A stretch of 64,000 bases of DNA, taken from positions 1 through 64,000 of the forward strand of contig NZ_BJWF01000010.1 of assembly GCF_007990225.1 (NCBI RefSeq), read 5' to 3'. The DNA is from Enterococcus villorum (GTDB taxonomy: Bacteria; Bacillota; Bacilli; Lactobacillales; Enterococcaceae). Shown one piece after another: positions 57,467 to 64,000 of this stretch. The stretch's first letter is position 1. Each line of letters opens with the position of its first letter. The translations under genes and the position numbers were made by a program. The notes below the pieces were generated by a model. That model was not told the DNA's origin, searched no databases, and worked only from the letters and a program-made list of their open reading frames with translations.

Positions 57467-57525
57467 AAAAAGACCAAACGATCTCGAAAATAGGAAGTTA
57501 AATTTCGAAATCATTTGGTCTTTTT
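57467..57525. terminator. Bidirectional terminator before the siderophore operon
   Basis: AAAAAGACCAAA and TTTGGTCTTTTT pair around an inner TTTCGAAAT/ATCTCGAAAA stem. It separates the + strand small genes from the - strand siderophore operon. Confidence 0.75.
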
Positions 57526-57552
57526 CTAAAAGTGAAATTTTCCAATGTATTT

Positions 57553-58503
57553 TTAGTTCAATGCTTGCTTTACATCTTCAATCATTATCTTCATTGACTC
57601 TAAGCCACCGCCACTCAAATACCATACATCAGGTTGTAGTGAAATGACTTTCTTATTTTTCCCCGCATCAGTTTGAGCAATGAGTTCATTAGCAGAAACA
57701 TTGTCCTTACTGTCATCTCCTCCAATTGCTTTCGTACGGTCAACTACAAAAAGAATGCCCGGATTTTTTTCTAAAATATATTCATAAGAAACACTTTGTC
57801 CATGAGTAGAAGCCTTAATTTGATCATCTGCTTGTTTGAAACCAAAGACATCGTGTATCAAGCCAAATCGAGAGCCAGAGCCATATGCCGATAATTGTCC
57901 TTCATTGACTAAAGTAACTAGCGCAGTTTGATCAAGTTTACTTGTTTTTGCTTTTACCTCTTCGATTTCTTTGTCTAAGCTAGCTAATTCTGTTTTTGCT
58001 TTGTTTTCTTTATCAAAAATTTCAGCTAAAGTATTTACATTTTGCTGGATGGAGTCCCACGGTTTGTTTGCATCAACAGCTAAGTATAATGTTGGAGCAA
58101 TGTTGCTTAATTCTTCTTGATAATCACTTTGTCGTCCAGAAATAATAATCAGGTCAGGTTGCATTTGATTGATCTTTTCTAAATCAGGTTCTTTAAGACC
58201 ACCCGCTGAATCAACTTTATTATATTTATCTAAATAATCAGGTAAATTTGTGGTCGCTGCACCAATGACTCTATCGCCTACCCCTAAAGCATCTAAAGTA
58301 TCTAAAGACCCATTATCAAATACGACCACTTTTTGTGGGTTCTTTTGGAGTTCTACCTTCTTGCCGTTACTATCATTCACGGTTAAAGAAGCTGTTTCTT
58401 CCTTACTTGTTTTTGTATCAGCAGCGTGATCTCCTTGGTTGTTCCCGCAAGCTGCTAATCCTAATGTTGCGACTAATAAAAAACTGACAATTAATTTTTT
58501 CAT
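57553..58503 (-). CDS. Siderophore ABC transporter substrate-binding lipoprotein
   Basis: A 316-residue lipoprotein with lipobox LAAC (Cys19). The Fe/B12 periplasmic fold is visible with KVVVFDNGSLDTLDALGV (about 63), EPDLEKINQMQPDLIIISGRQ and the second-lobe sequence SYEYILEKNPGILFVVDR. Similarity is greatest to CeuE/FatB catecholate or petrobactin-type binders. The ligand is inferred. It lies 15 bases after the ATPase gene, last in a Fur-boxed four-gene operon. Confidence 0.9.
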   Translation of the reverse strand: MKKLIVSFLLVATLGLAACGNNQGDHAADTKTSKEETASLTVNDSNGKKVELQKNPQKVVVFDNGSLDTLDALGVGDRVIGAATTNLPDYLDKYNKVDSAGGLKEPDLEKINQMQPDLIIISGRQSDYQEELSNIAPTLYLAVDANKPWDSIQQNVNTLAEIFDKENKAKTELASLDKEIEEVKAKTSKLDQTALVTLVNEGQLSAYGSGSRFGLIHDVFGFKQADDQIKASTHGQSVSYEYILEKNPGILFVVDRTKAIGGDDSKDNVSANELIAQTDAGKNKKVISLQPDVWYLSGGGLESMKIMIEDVKQALN

Positions 58504-58518
58504 TTCTATTCTCCTTTT

Positions 58519-59274
58519 TTAGAAATAAAGACAGAATCTGCGTCCTTCAATTTCGCAAACTCGAATGTTCATTTCATATAATTCATCTAAAATGTTCTTT
58601 TGGATAATTTCATTGGTTTTCCCTTGAATAAATAGTTCTCCATTTTTCATCGCAATGATCTCATCGGCATAACTCGCTGCAAAGTTAATGTCATGAAGAA
58701 CAATAACAATTGTCTTGCCTAAATCTTTCACTAATTGTTTTAAAATTTGCATGATTTGCACGGCAAAATTCATGTCTAAATTATTTAAAGGCTCATCAAG
58801 CAAAATATAGTCCGTATCTTGAGCTAAAACCATGGCAATGTAGGCTCGTTGCAATTGACCGCCTGAAAGAGTGTTGATGGTTTGCTTTTTTAGTGAAATT
58901 AATCCTAAATGTTGCAACGATTCTGCTACAATTTGTTGATCTTTTTTTGTTAACTTGCCTTTTGTGTAAGGAAAACGGCCAAACTCTACTAGCTCTTCTA
59001 CAGTCATTTGCATACTGATACCATTTGACTGCCGTAAAATAGATAATTTTTTGGCTAATTCTTTGGATCGCCATGCTTTTACTTCATTATGATCAAGATA
59101 TATTTCCCCCGTATCTTTAGCAATCAAACGACTAATCAACGAAAGAACGGTCGATTTTCCAGCGCCATTCGGACCAATAAAAGCTGTTAATTTTTGTTCC
59201 TCAATCGTTACATTGATATCTTTCACGACGTGTTTTTCATGATAGCTTTTATTGACCATTTTTAAATCAATCAT
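58519..59274 (-). CDS. Siderophore ABC transporter ATPase
   Basis: A 251-residue FecE/CeuD-like ATPase. Walker A GPNGAGKST (about 34-42), signature LSGGQLQRAYIAMVLAQ, Walker B ILLDEPLNNLD and the H loop HDINFAA are present. It overlaps the permease stop by four bases (59271-59274), so its translation is coupled to it. Confidence 0.94.
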   Translation of the reverse strand: MIDLKMVNKSYHEKHVVKDINVTIEEQKLTAFIGPNGAGKSTVLSLISRLIAKDTGEIYLDHNEVKAWRSKELAKKLSILRQSNGISMQMTVEELVEFGRFPYTKGKLTKKDQQIVAESLQHLGLISLKKQTINTLSGGQLQRAYIAMVLAQDTDYILLDEPLNNLDMNFAVQIMQILKQLVKDLGKTIVIVLHDINFAASYADEIIAMKNGELFIQGKTNEIIQKNILDELYEMNIRVCEIEGRRFCLYF

Positions 59275-60227
59275 CCTATTGACTTCCTTTCTCGAACCAA
59301 TTTGGACATAAAATATAATCCACCTAAAAATTCTACGATGACACTAACCGTGGTGTTCCACCTAAAAATTTGTTCAACAAAGAGCTGTCCGCCAGCCAAA
59401 AAAAGTAAAGAAACAAAAAAACTACCTAAAAACAACTCGCTATGCCGATAAGTAGCAAATAATTGATAGCTAACATTTGCCACAATAAATCCTAAAAAAG
59501 TGACGGGTCCTACTAAAGCTGTGGCTGTTCCAGTTAAAAGACTGACACAACACAAAATGAAAAATTGAAACCGGTCTGTATCTATCCCTAAATTGATCGC
59601 CTGGGAATGTCCTAGATGAAAGACGTCTAGATACCGATATTTAGAAAACAAAAGCAACCATGTACAACCAATCAACAATGCTGCTGGTAACAAATAATGA
59701 TTCGGTATATTACCAAAATTTGCAAATAATTTTCCTTGTAATAAATCATATTCATTAGGATCCATCACTACTTGTAAAAATGTACTCACACTACGAAATA
59801 ACGTACCTAAAATCACGCCCGTCATTAAAAGTAAAAATAAGTTTGTTTGACCCTTCTTTAATAAAAAATAGAACAACAATTGGCTAAGTCCCACCATCAT
59901 AGCAATGTTTGCTAAAAAAAATCCCACACCTGTTTGTTGCAACATCGTTACGCCACCTAAAACAAAGAAAAGAATCGTTTGTACAAGCACATATAGGGAA
60001 TCTAAACCTAATATCGAAGGTGTCAAAAATTGATTTTGTGTAATGGTTTGAAAACTGATCGTAGCACTGCTTGTAGCTAATGAAACGAGCATAAAAGCAA
60101 ATACCTTTTTACTGCGCAAAGTCCAAGCAAATTGCCAGTTCCCATACGTATTAATCGTCAAATAACAACCTACAACTAAAACAACAGAAAGCACTAACCC
60201 GATAAATACACCCTTTTTTTTAAGCAT
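59271..60227 (-). CDS. Siderophore ABC transporter permease (second)
   Basis: A 318-residue FecCD/CeuC-like permease with about nine hydrophobic segments. The FecCD family motifs are present: NQFLTPSILGLDSLYVLVQT, LGHSQAINLGIDTDRFQF, VGPVTFLGFIVANVSY. It overlaps the first permease by eight bases (60220-60227) and the ATPase by four, a typical tightly coupled transporter operon. Confidence 0.92.
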   Translation of the reverse strand: MLKKKGVFIGLVLSVVLVVGCYLTINTYGNWQFAWTLRSKKVFAFMLVSLATSSATISFQTITQNQFLTPSILGLDSLYVLVQTILFFVLGGVTMLQQTGVGFFLANIAMMVGLSQLLFYFLLKKGQTNLFLLLMTGVILGTLFRSVSTFLQVVMDPNEYDLLQGKLFANFGNIPNHYLLPAALLIGCTWLLLFSKYRYLDVFHLGHSQAINLGIDTDRFQFFILCCVSLLTGTATALVGPVTFLGFIVANVSYQLFATYRHSELFLGSFFVSLLFLAGGQLFVEQIFRWNTTVSVIVEFLGGLYFMSKLVRERKSIG

Positions 60228-61173
60228 TTTTTCTCCCCCTTATTAGTAGATAGAGAAAAATAATTGCTCCGAGTATTCCCACAATCACACTTACAGGAAT
60301 TTCATAAGGGTAAATCACTAATCGTGCAACCAGATCGCAAAAAAGCAAAAAAATACTTCCTAATAATGCCGTGAAACCTATCGTTTTATGTACTTGATCG
60401 CCATACAATCTTGCTGTGATATTTGGTATAATCACTCCTAAAAATGGAATACTTCCCACCATGATCAATACAACTGCACTGGCTAACGAAACAAGCCCAA
60501 TTCCTAATAATTGCATTTTTTGATAGTCAATCCCTAAATTCACCGCAAGCGATTCCCCCAAACCAATAATAGTGAATCGATACGCAAAAAAATAGATGAC
60601 CACTAATAATGGAACCGTGAGATAAAGCAACTCATAATCCCCACGAATAATTGTGGCAAAATTTCCTTGTAGCCAAGAAGACATATTTTGGATCAATTGA
60701 AATTGATACGCAAAAAAAGTAGCAATTGAACCAATGATGTTTCCAAGCATGACACCGATCAAAGGGATCATCAATTGGTTTTTTTGTGGAAAAGACCGGG
60801 CAAAAAATAAAAATAATAATGTACCAGCAAAAGCAAACAAAAAAGCAGAGAATGAACGCAAAAGTAAGGAGGTATTGGGTAGAAAAAGCATAACCACTAA
60901 AATACCTAAACGTGCACTATCCATTGTTCCAGCCGTTGTGGGAGAAACAAATTTATTTTGCGTTAAATGTTGCATGATCAAGCCACAAATACTACTAGTT
61001 GCTCCTGCTAAGATTAAACAAACCGTTCGTGGTAAACGCGTAGCAAAAAATAATTGCGTACTCTGCCCTTTAAACTGGAGCAAATCCAATAGTTGAATGT
61101 TTGAGACTCCCACCAATAAAGAGCAGATTATAAGTAATGACATTAAGCCAACGAGCCAACCGTAACGCATCAA
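60220..61173 (-). CDS. Siderophore ABC transporter permease (first)
   Basis: A 317-residue FecCD/CeuB-like permease with eight or nine hydrophobic segments: RLPRTVCLILAGATSSICG, NKFVSPTTAGTMDSARLG, SLAVNLGIDYQKMQLL and GSIPFLGVIIPNI. It is first in the operon, behind AAAGGAGC and a Fur box. The pair with CeuC-like 59271 forms the membrane channel. Confidence 0.93.
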   Translation of the reverse strand: MMRYGWLVGLMSLLIICSLLVGVSNIQLLDLLQFKGQSTQLFFATRLPRTVCLILAGATSSICGLIMQHLTQNKFVSPTTAGTMDSARLGILVVMLFLPNTSLLLRSFSAFLFAFAGTLLFLFFARSFPQKNQLMIPLIGVMLGNIIGSIATFFAYQFQLIQNMSSWLQGNFATIIRGDYELLYLTVPLLVVIYFFAYRFTIIGLGESLAVNLGIDYQKMQLLGIGLVSLASAVVLIMVGSIPFLGVIIPNITARLYGDQVHKTIGFTALLGSIFLLFCDLVARLVIYPYEIPVSVIVGILGAIIFLYLLIRGRKNA

Positions 61174-61187
61174 ATGCTCCTTTCTAA

Positions 61188-61212
61188 TTGATAATGATTC
61201 TCATTCTTATTC
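61188..61212 (-). promoter_or_regulatory. Fur box of the siderophore operon
   Basis: TTGATAATGATTCTCATTC, followed by TTATT, closely matches the Fur consensus GATAATGATAATCATTATC and lies 15-40 bases upstream of the first permease start. It predicts repression of the operon by iron-bound Fur. Confidence 0.88.
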
Positions 61213-61315
61213 TAAGTGAACCGATGAACAAAAGCAACCCGCTTTTTATCTTTTTAGTCATTGTTTCTTTCTATGGTATAATTTAATTAAAAATATCAAG
61301 TAAAGGGGGATTTTG

Positions 61316-61762
61316 ATGGCAAAAGATGATTTACAAAGTCACTTAGACAAAGGAATGTATGGTACGCCCTTAGTCAATCCAGAAGAACAACATCAATATA
61401 TGGGAACATTTCGCGAACGTTGTTATTTAAGTATGACAATTACTGAGATGAAAGACCCTGTAAATAAAGAAAATTTTTTAAAAGAACTGGAAAATCAACC
61501 TGATGCAACAGTTCTTCTAAACGGCTTATTACCTTTAGCATTACAAAATCAATATATCCAATTAGCTACAAAAAAAAATGTACACTTTACAATTGTCAAT
61601 GATTTTGTATCTGATGATCCAAACAGCTTTGGCTTACTATTAACAGCCAAAGAAGCAGTCAATGAACCAGTGATTGATGTCGAAAAGAAGTACCCTAAAG
61701 ATGAATCCCTTCCACAAAAAGAACAGCCAAAGAAAAAAAGTTTCTGGAAACGTTTCTTTTAA
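61316..61762 (+). CDS. YueI family protein (DUF1694)
   Basis: A 148-residue cytoplasmic protein. LQSHLDKGMYGTPLVNPEEQ near the N-terminus, YMGTFRERCYLSMTITEM and the VLLNGLLPLALQN region match DUF1694. The C-terminus is a basic tail (KKKSFWKRFF). The function is unknown across the family. The start is ATG 61316 behind AAAGGGGGATTTTG. A TTG one codon earlier is in frame. Confidence 0.82.
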   Translation: MAKDDLQSHLDKGMYGTPLVNPEEQHQYMGTFRERCYLSMTITEMKDPVNKENFLKELENQPDATVLLNGLLPLALQNQYIQLATKKNVHFTIVNDFVSDDPNSFGLLLTAKEAVNEPVIDVEKKYPKDESLPQKEQPKKKSFWKRFF

Positions 61763-61816
61763 AAATAAATAGATAATTATTTCTATGTCTTTCTTTAAGA
61801 ATAATGTAATGAACTA

Positions 61817-61864
61817 AAAAAGAAGTATAAACAAACCAATTGGTCGTTTGTTTATACTTCTTTT
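61817..61864. terminator. Bidirectional terminator
   Basis: AAAAGAAGTATAAACAAAC and GTTTGTTTATACTTCTTTT form a perfect 19-base stem between the convergent YueI and WxL genes. Confidence 0.9.
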
Positions 61865-61887
61865 CATTTTCCTTAAATCTATTGTAA

Positions 61888-64000
61888 TTACGGTGCTTTT
61901 ACGAGATTCCATTCAATATGTCCCTTATAAATTCCAGGCTGTACATTTTTTGTCTCTGCAATGTTTAAATATGGGTTTCCTAAGTTATAGTTATACACTG
62001 CATTATGATTGACTGGATTAGCTTGCATAATCATCACCGGGCTATTCGATGTGATTGCGGGCGTGATTGCTCCTTGTACTTCATTGCCACTACCAACTAA
62101 ATCAGTGTTTGGATTAAAGGGTGTCGTTCCATCATTGATATTTTTTTGTACGCTTCCTTGGTTGGTTAAGATGATCGCACTTCCTGGAATCACTTGATTT
62201 CTATCCCAAACAAGCTGTGCTTGTAATGACCAAGTACTATCTGTTTGGCTTTTATCGCACACACCGACATCAAAAGAATTTTGTTTGTTAAAAGAGATTT
62301 GTTGCGTACCAGATTCATTTAGGGGTGTTGCCAAAAAACCAAATTGTTTAGGAATATATGTCAGGCCAAACAAACTGGTTGTTCCAGGTCTCACATTATC
62401 TGTATCCGAGGGTATTTCCGGTAATGATGTCCAAGTTGCTTGATACGTGGTTGTGAGTAGATCTGTTACATTGCTGGCATTATCAACTCCGTTCACCTGC
62501 CAACCAGCAAAAATACTATTTGGTTTCTCCACAGCTAGTGAAGATTTAAATTGATTAAATGTCTGAATTTGCAGTTTTGGATCGGTCGGCGTTATCGCAA
62601 TTGATTGAAAATAATTTTTCGTCGGACTGTTATCTGCAAAAGTTCCTCCTCCTGCATTAAAAGTTGGTCCCGTGAAGGTACGATTTCCAGAAGAATAATT
62701 ATAATTCAATAATTTACTGTCCTTAGCAATAACCAAGAGTGGTGACTTTGTACTAGTCGTAAACATACTTCCCATATTCCTTACATTAGTTAAATTAAAC
62801 TGACTGAGATTTAATAACCGTAAATTAGTGGTTTCAATAAACATGCTATTCATATTTGTTACTTGATTTGTTTGAAAAGAACTTAAGTCTAATGTTTTTA
62901 AATTACTTAAATAAGCAAACATATAAGTCATATTTGTTACCTTACGAACATCCCAATTAGCTAAAATTAGTTCTTGTAATTGCCTGTCAGCGTTGAACAT
63001 ATAATTCATATCCGTAATATTGGAAGTATCCCAACCACTAAGATCAACTTTTGTTAAAAGTGGCACATTCGCAAACATCGCTCCTGTATTCGTTACTGCA
63101 CTTGTATCTAAACCTGTAAGATCGACTTCTTTTAAAGCAGGCCAAAATTGAAAAGCATATCTCAAATCTGCATCTTGAATAGGCACCTTATTTCCTGAGG
63201 CAATCTTGAAACTCGTAATTGACTGATAATTAGGAAAAACACTCTTGCTAATGTCTTGTAAACTTGTCGGCTTCCCATTTATCGTATTGGGAACAATGAT
63301 GGTTGTACTCTTACCAATATATTTTGTTAGAATGTAGCGGTCACTTTGAGGAGATAACTGATATTGCCATTCAGAAGCAGTACTTGTTGATGGGGTTGTT
63401 GCGTAGTCCCCCTGAATAGGTAGATTGGTTTCTGCGTTTTCTTCACTCATTTCCTTATTTGAGCCACTTTCTTCTATTTGATCATTTAACTGTTTTTTTA
63501 AATTAATTGGCCATTGACTTAAATCTAAATCCATTAGCACACCACAGTTTAGAAACATTCCGGAAACATTATTGATCCTCTCAGTTCCCCATTGGTTTAT
63601 CCCTACTACATTCACTAATTTAGGACAATTATTGAACATATCTGCTAGATTGACAGGATGTACATTTTCCGGGATGTTGACTTGTTCTAAACTGACACAG
63701 TTTTTGAACATACCTGCTAGATTAGTTGCATATAATTTATTGATCTGAACCATTTTTAAATTGGAACAATTAGCAAACATTTCACTAGTATCAGTTACGC
63801 TACTAAAATCGGTCAAACCAAAATCAACAGTCACTAATGATTCATTTCCTGCAAATGCTTGTTTCAGTTCAACATTTCTCCCTTCCCCATCAGAAATACA
63901 AGGGATGAGGTTAAGAGAAGAAGAGATGATAAAAGAATCAATCGCTTTTCCTTTCAATGAATCAAAAAAGGCCGAAGTTAATACAAGCTTGTCAACTCTT
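61888..64000 (-). CDS. BspA-type repeat surface protein with C-terminal WxL domain (N-terminus beyond window)
   Basis: The - strand frame stays open from 61888 to the window end, so the TTG at 63957 is probably not the real start. The partial product exceeds 700 residues. Two blocks of BspA-like/DUF285 repeats (about 25 residues each, pattern NVTNMxxMFxxxxxLxxLDLSxW) lie at about 50-160 and 270-430, counted from the TTG, separated by a polar linker. A mucin-binding-like or bacterial Ig-like stretch follows. The C-terminal about 160 residues are a WxL domain (STWSLQAQLVWDR; GIYKGHIEWNLVKAP). WxL proteins attach non-covalently to the cell wall, usually with neighbouring DUF916 and small LPxTG partners not visible here. 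Confidence 0.85.
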   Translation of the reverse strand, partial: RVDKLVLTSAFFDSLKGKAIDSFIISSSLNLIPCISDGEGRNVELKQAFAGNESLVTVDFGLTDFSSVTDTSEMFANCSNLKMVQINKLYATNLAGMFKNCVSLEQVNIPENVHPVNLADMFNNCPKLVNVVGINQWGTERINNVSGMFLNCGVLMDLDLSQWPINLKKQLNDQIEESGSNKEMSEENAETNLPIQGDYATTPSTSTASEWQYQLSPQSDRYILTKYIGKSTTIIVPNTINGKPTSLQDISKSVFPNYQSITSFKIASGNKVPIQDADLRYAFQFWPALKEVDLTGLDTSAVTNTGAMFANVPLLTKVDLSGWDTSNITDMNYMFNADRQLQELILANWDVRKVTNMTYMFAYLSNLKTLDLSSFQTNQVTNMNSMFIETTNLRLLNLSQFNLTNVRNMGSMFTTSTKSPLLVIAKDSKLLNYNYSSGNRTFTGPTFNAGGGTFADNSPTKNYFQSIAITPTDPKLQIQTFNQFKSSLAVEKPNSIFAGWQVNGVDNASNVTDLLTTTYQATWTSLPEIPSDTDNVRPGTTSLFGLTYIPKQFGFLATPLNESGTQQISFNKQNSFDVGVCDKSQTDSTWSLQAQLVWDRNQVIPGSAIILTNQGSVQKNINDGTTPFNPNTDLVGSGNEVQGAITPAITSNSPVMIMQANPVNHNAVYNYNLGNPYLNIAETKNVQPGIYKGHIEWNLVKAP

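Overview
The window looks like chromosomal DNA of a low-GC Gram-positive bacterium, most likely an Enterococcus or a close relative. I infer this from a WxL/BspA-type surface protein, an Mga-like regulator, a BirA-controlled bioY, the ymdB-ymcA-mutS-mutL order and pervasive AGGAGG ribosome binding sites. No rRNA, tRNA, insertion sequence, prophage or CRISPR array was seen. The species cannot be decided from the sequence alone.

Layout. 1-5.7 kb: a CNNM/HlyC-type membrane protein, then three tandem paralogues (family A) of an unrecognised helical-repeat protein, the first frameshifted. 5.8-12 kb: kup, a GlsB-like membrane protein, pnp, rpsO, def. 12.3-16.4 kb: a 959-residue protein made of two copies of a second unrecognised domain (family B), then a decayed gene with three frameshifts. 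16.6-18.7 kb: an overlapping operon of a sirtuin, an acetyltransferase fused to chorismate mutase, and a NiaR-like niacin repressor. 19.5-25.6 kb: amino-acid uptake (lysine riboswitch plus ABC transporter, CycA-like permease, BrnQ). 26-31 kb: small regulators, LMW phosphatase, ruvAB, msrB. 31-33.6 kb: treR and a trehalose PTS gene cut by a stop codon. 34-43 kb: maf, mutL, mutS, a frameshifted ymcA, ymdB, a HAD phosphatase, AlkD-like repair protein, FNT transporter. 43.5-46.7 kb: rpsD with a structured leader, a PrsA-like foldase, bioY with a BirA site, and a small family-B-like protein. 47-51.7 kb: a coupled operon of Mga-like regulator, DUF2829 and SDR, then lrgAB and glpF. 52-57.5 kb: two more family B genes among housekeeping genes. 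57.5-61.2 kb: a Fur-boxed siderophore ABC operon. 61.3-64 kb: a YueI-like protein and a partial WxL surface protein.

The least explained content is the two paralogous families. Family A has repeats with an LP-S-x-D-R signature and a shared C-terminal motif. Family B occurs at four loci and has a conserved G-N/T-C...IEA core. Neither has a signal peptide or a function I recognise. Family B resembles, only in the order of possible catalytic residues (His, Glu, Gln-x-x-x-x-Cys), clan CE/YopJ-like cysteine enzymes, and several copies have lost one of those residues.

A second theme is gene breakage. At least four loci carry indels in homopolymer runs (family A copy 1, the 15.4-16.4 kb gene, ymcA, a tiny ORF at 57.3 kb) and treB has an in-frame TAA. 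The homopolymer cases could be sequencing errors, phase-variable tracts or true decay. The treB substitution is not a homopolymer error.
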